A stretch of 64,000 bases of DNA, taken from NCBI RefSeq assembly GCF_031656215.1, contig NZ_CP134228.1, forward strand, positions 3,057,001 to 3,121,000, given 5' to 3'. The translations under genes and the position numbers were made by a program. The notes beneath the pieces are model-generated. The model did not search any database and was not told where the DNA came from. It saw only the letters and a list, made by a program, of their open reading frames with translations. Positions 54,321-63,909 of this stretch are shown here, piece by piece (position 1 is the stretch's first letter; each line of letters opens with the position of its first letter). Source of the DNA: Mesorhizobium koreense (GTDB lineage Bacteria > Pseudomonadota > Alphaproteobacteria > Rhizobiales > Rhizobiaceae).

Positions 54321-55595
54321 TCAGTCGCGGACTGTCATGGCGTCGCCAGCGCCGTGTGACCAAGCCTGTTTGAGCATCTCGTCGATCGATGCTCGACCAT
54401 CCGGATAGAGGTTGACGCTGTAGAAAGTCCGCGCACCGACTTTCGCCGTTTCCACCTGAATGCGACCATAGGCCGAAAGGTAGTCCGCCTGCCTGGAACT
54501 GTCCGCCGCGCTGGCGAAAGTGCCGATGGCGACATAATCTGCCTCATCGCCTGCACTCGTTTTCGCCGGCTGTGACCGGTCCCAGGAAGCGACGATATCG
54601 GCGGGCGTCATCGTTTTCTGACTGCCTGCGAAAGCATCGAGGGCACCCGCGGCTCGCGATACGCGCATGTCGGCGTAACCGAGCACTGGAAGCACTTCGT
54701 TCGCGCCATTGGAGGCCAGCCCGACGGCCGGGCGTTCCGGCACGATCGGCCCGAACGCCGGCAGGATTGGATCGCCGGCGTCGACGACGCCGGCCGAGGC
54801 GGATGCGAGTTGCACCTGCGGTACAGGCTGTGGCAACGGGGTACCCGACGGCATGCGAACGTCGTTCAACTTGCCAGGGAACGGAACCGCACTGTGGCCC
54901 GAACTGGGCGTCGAGCCGTTCATCGCGATCATCACGCCGCTGTCGTCTCCCGGAAGAGGCACCGCGTCCTTACCGGGATGGTAAGAAGCCATCAGGTAGC
55001 GGTCGTCGTTCGGGGTAAGCGGTGCCGGGCCGACATATTCGACCTTCACGCGGGCGACGCCGGCCGTGCTGTAATCGAGCATCTCCGCCGCGCGTTTGGA
55101 AAGGTCGATGACGCGGCCGTCGGCATAAGGCCCGCGATCGTTGACGCGCACTACCACCGAAGCCCCGTCCTTCAAATTGGTCACCCGCGCATAGCTCGGC
55201 AGCGGCATGGTCGGATGCGCCGCCGTCAACCGGTCCATGTCATAGACCTCGCCATTGGCGGTGAGACGGCCATGAAAGGCGTCGCCATACCAGGAAGCAG
55301 CGCCGACAGCCTTATAGTTCTGGTTTTCCTTGGGGTAATACCATTTGCCGTGCACCATGTAGGGCTTGCCGACCTGGGCGCGGCCTTCGCGCCGTGGCAG
55401 GCGCGAGCGCTTGGTGGTCACGCGCGGGCTCGCCGGCACGCCATATTCAGCCTCGGCGAAATATTCCTTGGATTGCTTCTGGTTCGATGCGGTCGGTCCG
55501 GTCGTGTTGCACGCTGCCAGCAATACGCCGGATGCGGCGACAAGAAGCACGGACGACGCAAACTCGAGGCGTCGGCGCGTAGTCTCGAACACCAT
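54321..55595 (-). CDS. rlpA: RlpA-like septal lytic transglycosylase with SPOR domain
   Basis: A 424-residue lipoprotein (LLAACNTTG lipobox at about residue 28) with a double-psi beta-barrel RlpA domain. The domain contains VGAASWYGDAFHGRLTANGEVYDM and VNDRGPYADGRVIDLSKRAAEML, including the catalytic Asp region. A variable linker and a C-terminal SPOR domain follow (VAIGTFASAADSSRQADYL...VETAKVGARTFYSVNLYP), which targets denuded septal peptidoglycan. Start codon as given. Confidence 0.93.
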   Translation of the reverse strand: MVFETTRRRLEFASSVLLVAASGVLLAACNTTGPTASNQKQSKEYFAEAEYGVPASPRVTTKRSRLPRREGRAQVGKPYMVHGKWYYPKENQNYKAVGAASWYGDAFHGRLTANGEVYDMDRLTAAHPTMPLPSYARVTNLKDGASVVVRVNDRGPYADGRVIDLSKRAAEMLDYSTAGVARVKVEYVGPAPLTPNDDRYLMASYHPGKDAVPLPGDDSGVMIAMNGSTPSSGHSAVPFPGKLNDVRMPSGTPLPQPVPQVQLASASAGVVDAGDPILPAFGPIVPERPAVGLASNGANEVLPVLGYADMRVSRAAGALDAFAGSQKTMTPADIVASWDRSQPAKTSAGDEADYVAIGTFASAADSSRQADYLSAYGRIQVETAKVGARTFYSVNLYPDGRASIDEMLKQAWSHGAGDAMTVRD

Positions 55596-55950
55596 TCCCT
55601 GGCGGTCCCCTTTTTCGATCCGGCGAGACGCTGAACCGCCTCGTCCTTATCTGATCTTCGAAGCGCGCCGGACAACCAAGCCCCGCTCCCCGTTACGCTT
55701 CTGTCAGAAATTAATTGAAACGCGATTAATCGACTATGGCCGGAAACCGGCAAGAATGTGGCATGAATCCTTTCCGCGATCTACCGATATTCCGCGGTGA
55801 TGGAAATCATTATGCTCGGCCACTACTTCATGTGCGCCCTGGAACATGTCCGCGATGTTGACGCTTCGATCGGGAGCAAGATAAAGCAGCGAGGAATGCC
55901 CCGGCCGGATTGGCTGGCAGGCGTCACGGAGCGGCGTCTATGGGCTATAT
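55596..55950. other. Intergenic region, 355 bases, between rlpA and tRNA-Ser
   Basis: I see no gene here. It must hold the rlpA promoter (minus) and the tRNA promoter (plus). A plus-strand pair TTGACG (55858) and GATAAA (55880) with a 16-base spacer is a candidate for the tRNA; nothing convincing is seen for rlpA. Confidence 0.4.
55858..55885 (+). promoter_or_regulatory. Candidate promoter of tRNA-Ser
   Basis: TTGACG (55858-55863) and GATAAA (55880-55885), 16-base spacer, about 65 bases before the tRNA. It is a weak consensus match. Confidence 0.3.
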
Positions 55951-56040
55951 GGAAGAGTGGCCGAGCGGTTTAAGGCACTGGTCTTGAAAACCAGCGACGG
56001 GGCAACTCGTCCGTGGGTTCGAATCCCACCTCTTCCGCCA
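55951..56040 (+). tRNA. tRNA-Ser (anticodon UGA)
   Basis: A 90-base class II tRNA with encoded CCA. The acceptor stem GGAAGAG pairs with CTCTTCC. The anticodon stem CTGGT/ACCAG surrounds the loop CTTGAAA, with anticodon TGA. A long variable arm (GCGACGGGGCAACTCGTC) and the T-arm GTGGGTTCGAATCCCAC follow. The discriminator base is G, as in serine tRNAs. Confidence 0.98.
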
Positions 56041-56125
56041 CATCGGCAATGTACGGTCTCGCCTTTTCAAGCCCGCTTCCGGCATGTTATCGGACCCGGC
56101 CCGAACCGCCGTCGAGACGGAGCAA

Positions 56126-56899
56126 ATGGATAGCCGCGTCAAAGCCATCGCCATCGTATCGGCCGACACGAAAGATGCCCGCGAGGCCGCGGACGATCTC
56201 GTGCGGCGCTATGGCCAATCGCCGATCGACGAGGCGGACACGGTGGTCGCTCTCGGCGGGGACGGCTTCCTGCTGCAGACGCTGCGCGAGACGATGAACA
56301 GCGGCAGGCGGGTTTACGGCATGAACCGGGGCACGGTCGGTTTCCTCATGAACGAATATTCGGAGAACGACCTGCCGGAACGCATCGAAGCCGCCGTATC
56401 GGAAACGATCCGGCCGATCGAGATGTCCGCCACCACGGCCTCGGGCGAGACCGTCTCCGCGCTCGCCATCAACGAGGTAGCGTTGTGGCGGCAATCCTAC
56501 CAGACCGCCAAGATCCGCATCACCGTCGACGGCAAGGTCCGGCTCGGCGAATTGAACTGCGACGGCGTCATGGTGGCTACGCCGGCCGGATCGACGGCCT
56601 ACAATCTCTCTGCGCACGGGCCGATCCTGCCGCTCGACGCGCCGCTACTGGCGCTGACGCCGGTCAGTCCGTTTCGTCCGCGTAACTGGAGCGGGGCGCT
56701 CCTTTCCGACAAGTCGACCGTCCGTTTCGATATTCTCGAATCTGAAAAGCGTCCGGTGAACGCGGCCGCCGACCATACGGAAGTAAAGTCGGTGACGAGC
56801 GTCACGGTGCACGAGTCGCCCACCGCCCGGGCGACGTTGCTTTTCGACCCCAGCCATTCCTGGAGCGAGCGCATCCTGAGGGAGCAATTCCGGTATTGA
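56126..56899 (+). CDS. nadK: NAD kinase
   Basis: Phosphorylates NAD to NADP. The 257-residue protein has DTVVALGGDGFLLQTLRE (GGDG motif), NRGTVGFLMNEYS, ALNEVALWR-type INEVALWRQ, and DGVMVATPAGSTAYNLSAHGPI. The start at 56126 has a GGAG site 5-8 bases upstream; the frame is open 14 codons further. It follows the tRNA by 85 bases and probably has its own promoter. Confidence 0.97.
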   Translation: MDSRVKAIAIVSADTKDAREAADDLVRRYGQSPIDEADTVVALGGDGFLLQTLRETMNSGRRVYGMNRGTVGFLMNEYSENDLPERIEAAVSETIRPIEMSATTASGETVSALAINEVALWRQSYQTAKIRITVDGKVRLGELNCDGVMVATPAGSTAYNLSAHGPILPLDAPLLALTPVSPFRPRNWSGALLSDKSTVRFDILESEKRPVNAAADHTEVKSVTSVTVHESPTARATLLFDPSHSWSERILREQFRY

Positions 56900-57138
56900 T
56901 CGGATAATTGGTGCCGAATTGCTTGCCTGTTGGCGCATAACTGCCCTGCAAATTAACCCAGCGCCTTGATTTTGCTTGCGTCGGGGTTCAACAGCGCCGA
57001 TAGCATACTATATTGACAACATGGCGATCCGAACGTAACGCCGGAAACCAATCCGATCGTTGCCGATTGAAGCAAGCGCCGGGATCGCGTTCAAGTGGCC
57101 GGGGCCGCGGCGCATAACAGCAAAGACAGCCGACAAAC

Positions 57139-58650
<1,512 letters not shown>

Positions 58651-58659
58651 TCCGTGCCC

Positions 58660-59472
58660 TCAGGCTTCGACCATCTGGCCGTCGATCGCCGCTCGAACCG
58701 CTTCGATCGCCTCCTTTGGCAATAAGGCCGATGTAATATAGGGGAGGCCTTTGCGGCGCGCGGTCCAGCCGACCGGAACAAGCGCATCGGCAGCACTTTC
58801 GAAGCGCTTCGCCATCGCCCAGCTTCTGCAGTCGACCGCGCAGACATCGGCCCGGCCGCCCGCCACGGCCTTGATCGAGGCACGATGGCCACCGGTCTCG
58901 ATCGCGTCCGAAAAGATCGCCATTCCCTCGCCCATTGTTTCGAGATCGCGTTCGAGCGCGAGATAGCCGGACATGGAATCCCTGCTGTTGAAGGCAAGCG
59001 TCCGACCACGCAATGTCCCGACGGGCAGCATTGCCCTGCCCTCGCCCGGAGACATTGCGACGGAATAGCCTTGCTCCTGATGCATCAGAATTACGCTCGA
59101 ATAGAAAATTCCGTCACCGCCTTCGAAGCGCGAATAGTCCGGTTGGCCGATCGCCTCCACGAACGGGGCAAGGCCGGATTCCATCGGCCCCCAGCAGGCC
59201 TGCGCGAACAATAGTTTGGGATGGCGCCAGAGCACCGACAGGTCGAATGCATCCGACGGCAGGGCTGCCGGATCCGGCGCGGCCACTAACCCCGCCTTGT
59301 CCCGAATACCGCCCGGCACGGTGGGCAGATCTGAGTTTCGCCGCGCCAGCATCTCCGGTGCATGGAAACCCGCCGCGCGCAACGCATCGCGAAGCCGCGC
59401 CCACTGCAGGTCGGTTTCCTTGCGTACCTCCGGCCAGTCATACATGGGCAGCGCGGCGACGAATTCGCTCAT
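58660..59472 (-). CDS. PhnD-like substrate-binding-fold protein without signal peptide
   Basis: A 270-residue protein of the PhnD/periplasmic phosphonate-binding-like type (transferrin fold II). Visible segments are AALPMYDWPEV, CWGPMESGL, GRTLAFNSRDSMSGYLALERDL, GGHRASIKAVAGGRADVCAVDC and MAKRFE. The typical secretion signal is missing, and no ABC permease or ATPase gene is near, so it is probably cytoplasmic or an orphan. The start is MSEFVAALPMYD at 59472; MYG at 59481 is close. Convergent with the helicase gene (9 bases apart). Confidence 0.75.
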   Translation of the reverse strand: MSEFVAALPMYDWPEVRKETDLQWARLRDALRAAGFHAPEMLARRNSDLPTVPGGIRDKAGLVAAPDPAALPSDAFDLSVLWRHPKLLFAQACWGPMESGLAPFVEAIGQPDYSRFEGGDGIFYSSVILMHQEQGYSVAMSPGEGRAMLPVGTLRGRTLAFNSRDSMSGYLALERDLETMGEGMAIFSDAIETGGHRASIKAVAGGRADVCAVDCRSWAMAKRFESAADALVPVGWTARRKGLPYITSALLPKEAIEAVRAAIDGQMVEA

Positions 59473-59539
59473 GCCGTACATTTTGCTATGGATATGAAGG
59501 AGCGCAAGCGCGGTCGTGGTGGAATGGCCGGCTGGCGCC

Positions 59540-60565
59540 TCATTCCTTCGGCGGTTCGGCCGGCACAGGGGCAGTTCCAAGGCCGTTCAGGTTACGCGCG
59601 TGTACTCTTGGCCTGAAAGCGCGGCCGGGCGCCGGGCTGCGGCGGAGGAACGGATGAATGACTGGTTCTTTCCCCTTCAGCGCGAATTTCCGGAAGAGCG
59701 ACCAGTAATTCGGATAGACGTAGCCATTATTCATCGAGATCCACTCTTCGCGCCGCTCGCGGAAGAGGCGTGGCAATCTGTACCAGGCGATGGTCGGGCT
59801 GCGGTGGTGGACGAAATGCAGATTGTTGTTGAGGAAGAGGAAGGCCAGCGGTGACCGCTCCACGATGATCGTGCGCCCCTCCGGCTGCTCCGACCATTGG
59901 TGCTCGGCGAAGGTGCGGATGGCGATCAGCGACTGCCCCAACCATGCCGGCACCAAGATATAAAGCCAGAGCGGGATGCCGAAAGCGAACACGATGACCG
60001 GCACCACGACGAGCAGTCCGATCGCATGATGCAGCCAGGCGCGGCGCACGGCACGATCACCCTCCACGGCCAGCCTGAAATCCGAAAAGACGAAACCGAC
60101 TGCCGAAAGCCACGGACCGAGGAAAAAACGGCCGATCATCGTATTGTTGATGCGCAGAAGGGATTTCATGGCGCGAGGCAGTTCCTCGTGCTGCCACAAG
60201 GCGCGATAATAGCTTTCAGGATCATCGAACGGGTCCGTCAACCTCTCATCCGCATGGTGACGCAGATGCAGCGCCTTGAAGCGACGGTACGGCCACACCA
60301 GCCCGACCGGCAGGAAGACCAGCGCTTCATTGATCCAGGCCTTGCGCGTGGGATGACCGTGGCAGGCCTCATGCATCAGCGAAGATTGCATGGCGACGGC
60401 AATCGTCAGGATCGCCATCGCCAGCACCCCATGTCCGGGCCAGAGAAAGAGCCCGGCGCTTGCCCAGGCGGCATAGCATGCGCCGATCAGGAAGACGGTC
60501 GGCCATTCCACGGACCGAGCGCCCCCGCGCTTCGATGCCGAAACACCCCCTGCCCGTTTTCCCAT
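59540..60565 (-). CDS. Membrane fatty acid desaturase
   Basis: A 341-residue di-iron membrane enzyme. The three histidine boxes are clear: LMHEACHGH (HxxxH), LHLRHHADE (HxxHH) and NNLHFVHHRSP (HxxHH). About four TM helices are present (SVEWPTVFLIGACYAAW, GHGVLAMAILTIAVA, AIGLLVVVPVIVFAF, LYILVPAWLG). The substrate could be an acyl lipid, a carotenoid or a sphingolipid. The ATG at 60565 with GGAAG upstream is chosen over a TTG 22 codons earlier, which would place a palindrome inside the gene. Divergent from the XRE regulator gene. Confidence 0.85.
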   Translation of the reverse strand: MGKRAGGVSASKRGGARSVEWPTVFLIGACYAAWASAGLFLWPGHGVLAMAILTIAVAMQSSLMHEACHGHPTRKAWINEALVFLPVGLVWPYRRFKALHLRHHADERLTDPFDDPESYYRALWQHEELPRAMKSLLRINNTMIGRFFLGPWLSAVGFVFSDFRLAVEGDRAVRRAWLHHAIGLLVVVPVIVFAFGIPLWLYILVPAWLGQSLIAIRTFAEHQWSEQPEGRTIIVERSPLAFLFLNNNLHFVHHRSPTIAWYRLPRLFRERREEWISMNNGYVYPNYWSLFRKFALKGKEPVIHPFLRRSPAPGRAFRPRVHARNLNGLGTAPVPAEPPKE

Positions 60566-60592
60566 TCGCTTCCAGCCACCCGATTCTGTTGA

Positions 60593-60614
60593 TCCTGACA
60601 GGAGGTTGTCAGGA
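60593..60614. promoter_or_regulatory. Palindrome upstream of the desaturase gene
   Basis: TCCTGACA / TGTCAGGA (60593-60600, 60607-60614) is a perfect 8-bp inverted repeat around GGAGGT, 28 bases before the desaturase ATG. It could be a dimer operator or an RNA hairpin over the leader. Confidence 0.5.
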
Positions 60615-60647
60615 GTGCCCCGGTGTTTCAACGCGACAATCTACGTG

Positions 60648-60700
60648 AATTGTTTATTTTGCGCACCTTGAGAAACGGATGTAGTGTCCAGTAAACAATT
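60648..60700. promoter_or_regulatory. Paired inverted sites flanking the XRE gene promoter
   Basis: AATTGTTTA (60648-60656) and TAAACAATT (60692-60700) form a perfect inverted pair 35 bases apart. A possible plus-strand promoter TTGCGC-N17-TAGTGT (60659-60687) lies between them. The second arm ends 13 bases before the regulator ATG. Autoregulation is inferred. Confidence 0.5.
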
Positions 60701-60713
60701 TGAAGGAAAAGCT

Positions 60714-61550
60714 ATGGACAAGCGCGACCTTTCGGTCGTCTTCCGCGATCGGTTGAAGACGCTTCTCGACCGCTCCGGGCAGAACCAATCCGCTTTCGCG
60801 TCCGATGTCGGTATTGACCGGTCCGCCCTCTCACAGCTTCTTTCCGGCGCCTCGACCCGCCTTCCCCGCGCCGAAACGCTGCTCAATATTGCGGCGGCGC
60901 ATAGGGTTTCCCTCGACTGGCTGCTTGGCCTCAGCCACGATGAGGCGCTGACCGGCGAAATCCGCGCCAGTTTCGAGATTGAGGAAGGTTTCGGAGGCTT
61001 CGACCGGACCTTGCTCGCTAAATGGCACGCGGAGGCAGCCGGCACCAAGATCCGCTACGTGCCAGCCGGCGTCCCCGATCTCCTGCGCACCGACGAGGTG
61101 ATCGAATACGAGGCCGGCATCGCCAACAAGAACAGGCTCTCCCAGATCGTCGAGACGCAATACCGTATCGACTACAATCGCCGGCCAGAGACCGACATGG
61201 AGGTTTGCATGCCGCGCCACACGCTGGAGATATTCGCGCGCGGGCTTGGCGTCTGGGAAGGACTCTCGCGCGAGGCTCGCCGGGAACAGTTGCAGCACAT
61301 GGCGCGCCTGTTGGACGACCTTTACCCGACCTTCCGCCTGTTCCTCTATGATGGGCGGCAGCGCTATTCGATTCCCTATACGATCTTCGGTCCCTATCGC
61401 GCGGCCATCTATGCGGGCGACCTCTATCTGGTGCTGAACGCCACCGAAGCGATCCGCAGCCTGACCCGTCATTTCGACAATCTGATCCGCGCCGCGGAAG
61501 TCAACTCACATGAAACTGCATCCTTCGCCGCCAATCTGCCCGTGAATTGA
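60714..61550 (+). CDS. XRE/HTH-type transcriptional regulator with a large C-terminal domain
   Basis: A 278-residue regulator. The N-terminal lambda-repressor-like HTH spans about residues 1-75: DRLKTLLDRSGQNQSAFASDVGIDRSALSQLLSG, with LLNIAAAHRVSLDWLLGL after it. The remaining 200 residues have no motif that I recognise. They contain RYSIPYTIFGPYRAAIYAGDLYLVLNATE and could sense a ligand. The start at 60714 has a GAAGGA site; a GTG ten codons earlier is possible. It lies between the divergent desaturase gene and bmt. Confidence 0.8.
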   Translation: MDKRDLSVVFRDRLKTLLDRSGQNQSAFASDVGIDRSALSQLLSGASTRLPRAETLLNIAAAHRVSLDWLLGLSHDEALTGEIRASFEIEEGFGGFDRTLLAKWHAEAAGTKIRYVPAGVPDLLRTDEVIEYEAGIANKNRLSQIVETQYRIDYNRRPETDMEVCMPRHTLEIFARGLGVWEGLSREARREQLQHMARLLDDLYPTFRLFLYDGRQRYSIPYTIFGPYRAAIYAGDLYLVLNATEAIRSLTRHFDNLIRAAEVNSHETASFAANLPVN

Positions 61551-61572
61551 AGACGTAAAAGACTGGATTTCG

Positions 61573-61603
61573 TTGACATGATATAAGGACTTCTTTATAT
61601 CAT
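61573..61603 (+). promoter_or_regulatory. bmt promoter with embedded palindromic operator
   Basis: -35 TTGACA (61573-61578) and -10 TATATC (61596-61601) have a 17-base spacer. A 26-base imperfect palindrome (61578-61603) with arms ATGATATAA and TTATATCAT, 11 of 13 pairs matched, covers the spacer and the -10. This is a typical place for a repressor. AT-rich palindromes of this kind serve ArsR-type SahR/SamR regulators of methionine metabolism in proteobacteria; that link is inferred. Confidence 0.7.
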
Positions 61604-61634
61604 TATCCGATTATCGGTGATCCGAGGCACCCTC

Positions 61635-62654
61635 ATGAACAACCCGATCGACGCTCTCCTCGCAGAGAAGGGTGTACTGCTTGCCGACGGCGCCACCGGC
61701 ACCAACCTGTTTGCGATGGGGCTCGAATCCGGCGAGGCGCCCGAGCTTTGGAACGAGACGTATCCCGAGCGGGTGCGGGCACTTCACCAGGGCTTCGTCG
61801 ACGCGGGCGCCGACATCATCCTCACCAATTCCTTCGGCGGCACGCGCTACAGGCTGAAGCTCCATAATGCCGAGGATCGTGTCCATGAACTGAACCGCAG
61901 AGCCGCCGAGATTGCCCGCGAGGTGGTCGCAGGCGCCGGGCGCCGTGTCATCGTCGCCGGCTCGGTCGGCCCGACCGGTGCGCTGCTCGAGCCGCTTGGC
62001 GAACTCACTTTCGACGACGCGGTGGACGCTTTCGCCGAGCAGATCGCGGGACTGAAGGAAGGCGGCGCGGAAGTCGCCTGGATCGAGACCATGTCGGCTC
62101 CGGGCGAGATCAAGGCGGCTGCTGAAGCCGCGATCCGCGTCGGGCTGCCTTATACCTATACCGGCTCGTTCGATACGGCTGGCCGCACCATGATGGGCCT
62201 CGCGCCGGCCGATATCCACGGTGTCGTGGACGGTCTTGCCGAGAAGCCGGTCGCCGTCGGCGCCAATTGCGGCGTCGGCGCCTCCGACATTCTGGCCTCG
62301 CTGCTCGACATGACCGAACGCGCACCCGACGCCACCGTCATCATCAAGGGTAATTGCGGCATTCCGGAATTCCGCGGAGCCGAGATCCATTATTCCGGCA
62401 CGCCGGAACTGATGGCGGATTATGTCCGCCTGGCGGTGGACGGCGGCGCCAAGATCATCGGCGGCTGCTGCGGCACTTCCTTCGAGCATCTGAAGGCGAT
62501 GCGCGCGGCGCTGGACGGCCACCACAAGGCCGAGCGCCCGACAGTCGCCGACGTAGTCACCCGCATCGGGCCGATGCGCAACAAGCCGGCCAACCAGAGC
62601 GGCGCGACCGCCGAAGGTGGTGGTCGCCGCGACCGACGCCGCGCCCGCAGCTGA
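61635..62654 (+). CDS. bmt: Betaine-homocysteine S-methyltransferase
   Basis: Makes methionine from homocysteine with a methyl group from betaine. The 339-residue Pfam S-methyl_trans barrel starts LLADGATGTNLFAMGLESGEAPELWN, has ILTNSFGG, and carries the zinc-ligand cysteines in VGANCGVGASD and GGCCGTSFEH. The C-terminal 25 residues are basic and repetitive. The start at 61635 is chosen over an ATG six codons earlier because it matches the family. It has its own promoter (61573-61603) with a palindrome. Confidence 0.93.
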   Translation: MNNPIDALLAEKGVLLADGATGTNLFAMGLESGEAPELWNETYPERVRALHQGFVDAGADIILTNSFGGTRYRLKLHNAEDRVHELNRRAAEIAREVVAGAGRRVIVAGSVGPTGALLEPLGELTFDDAVDAFAEQIAGLKEGGAEVAWIETMSAPGEIKAAAEAAIRVGLPYTYTGSFDTAGRTMMGLAPADIHGVVDGLAEKPVAVGANCGVGASDILASLLDMTERAPDATVIIKGNCGIPEFRGAEIHYSGTPELMADYVRLAVDGGAKIIGGCCGTSFEHLKAMRAALDGHHKAERPTVADVVTRIGPMRNKPANQSGATAEGGGRRDRRRARS

Positions 62655-62677
62655 CCACGCACTATTCTCATGGAAAG

Positions 62678-62706
62678 GCCGGCCTGCGCTCTCCAGACAG
62701 GCCGGC
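62678..62706. terminator. Bidirectional terminator between bmt and wrbA
   Basis: Perfect 9-bp stem GCCGGCCTG / CAGGCCGGC (62678-62686, 62698-62706) with an 11-base loop. Read on the minus strand, the stem is followed by CTTTCC. It lies between convergent genes. Confidence 0.8.
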
Positions 62707-62750
62707 GGGCGTTCTCGCAGGCAGGGGCCTGCAAAGCCGCCTCCCCAATC

Positions 62751-63353
62751 TCAGCCATGCAGTTTGATGGTTATCTCCGCCATGCGCTTGCCCTGGAATT
62801 TCGCGCCTTCGAGTTCCTGCGCGGAGGGCTGACGCGAGCCGTCGCTGTCCGACATCGTCGTCATGCCGTAGGGCGAACCGCCGCGGACGACATCGACGCC
62901 GGACTGGCCCTGGTAGGCGTAGGACAACGGCACGATGATGAGGCCGTGATGTTGGAGCGACGCCTGTGTGGCGACGATCGCGATTTCCTGCCCGCCATGC
63001 TGCGTCGCCGTCGAGGACATGACGGTCGCGACCTTGTTCACCAGCGCGCCCCTCGCCCAGAGTGGGCCGGTCTGGTCGAGGAAATTTTTGAGCTGCGCGG
63101 CCATGCCGCCATAGCGCGTCGAAATGCCGAAGATGAAGCCGTCATAATTCTCCAGCTCAAGCGGCTTGGCGATCGGCGCATCCTGGTCGAGCTTGTAGTG
63201 GGCGGCCTTGGCCACTTCCTCGGGCACCAGTTCGGGCACGCGCTTGATCGTCACATCCGCCCCTGCCTCGCGCGCGCCTTCGGCAGCGGCCTTCGCCATC
63301 TGCTCCATATGGCCCCAGCTCGAATAATAGAGCACCAGTATCTTCGCCATCAT
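62751..63353 (-). CDS. wrbA: NAD(P)H:quinone oxidoreductase WrbA
   Basis: Two-electron reduction of quinones with FMN, protecting against redox cycling. The 200-residue flavodoxin-like protein has the FMN-phosphate loop [47 protein letters not shown] (WrbA signature), and [12 protein letters not shown] and [12 protein letters not shown]. An AGGAG site precedes the two tandem ATGs at 63353 and 63350. Confidence 0.96.
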   Translation of the reverse strand: MMAKILVLYYSSWGHMEQMAKAAAEGAREAGADVTIKRVPELVPEEVAKAAHYKLDQDAPIAKPLELENYDGFIFGISTRYGGMAAQLKNFLDQTGPLWARGALVNKVATVMSSTATQHGGQEIAIVATQASLQHHGLIIVPLSYAYQGQSGVDVVRGGSPYGMTTMSDSDGSRQPSAQELEGAKFQGKRMAEITIKLHG

Positions 63354-63486
63354 CCATCTCCTGTATTAGAATCTCTTCGGCGGATCGCCGCCGCCCGTGT
63401 GCAATCTAGCTACTACGCCCCCAGTTGAAATAACCTCGCTGGCTGACAGATCGTTCACCGTCCGCCGAAATTCGTAAGAGGGACCC

Positions 63487-63894
63487 GTGCTGAAAATCTA
63501 TTCCGGACGCTGCCATTGCGGCGCGGTGCGCTTCGAAGCCGATATCGACATCGCCGCCGGTACGACAAAGTGCAATTGTTCGATCTGTGCCAGGATGCGG
63601 CTTTGGTCGGTCCAGGTCGCTCCGGAAGCGTTTCGCCTGCTCGACGGCGAAAGCGCGCTTGCCGACTATCGAGGCGGAAATGCCGTAGCGCATCACCTCT
63701 TTTGCCGACATTGCGGCATCCATCCTTTCGAGTGGGTGGATGTGCCGAATATGAGCGGATCGAAATATTACAATATCAACGTCGCCTGCCTGGACGGTGT
63801 CGACATCGATGAACTGGTGAAGGCTCCGGTCGTCTATTGTGACGGGGCGAATGACGATTGGGGATCGGTGCCGGTGGAAACACGGCATCTCTGA
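63487..63894 (+). CDS. GFA-family (Mss4-like) zinc-binding protein
   Basis: A 135-residue protein with the Mss4-like fold. Zinc ligands are in SGRCHCGAVRFEAD (CxCG), KCNCSICARM (CxCxxC) and FCRHCGIHPF (CxxC). The family name comes from glutathione-dependent formaldehyde-activating enzyme, but that activity is disputed and most members are uncharacterised. The proposed start is GTG at 63487. It is convergent with gatB, 15 bases apart. Confidence 0.85.
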   Translation: MLKIYSGRCHCGAVRFEADIDIAAGTTKCNCSICARMRLWSVQVAPEAFRLLDGESALADYRGGNAVAHHLFCRHCGIHPFEWVDVPNMSGSKYYNINVACLDGVDIDELVKAPVVYCDGANDDWGSVPVETRHL

Positions 63895-63909
63895 GCAAGC
63901 GCCCTTCCC

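Noticed and set aside
61551-61634. A SAM or SAH riboswitch before bmt
   Set aside because: The leader is too short after the promoter, and the visible symmetry lies in the promoter itself, so a protein operator is more likely.
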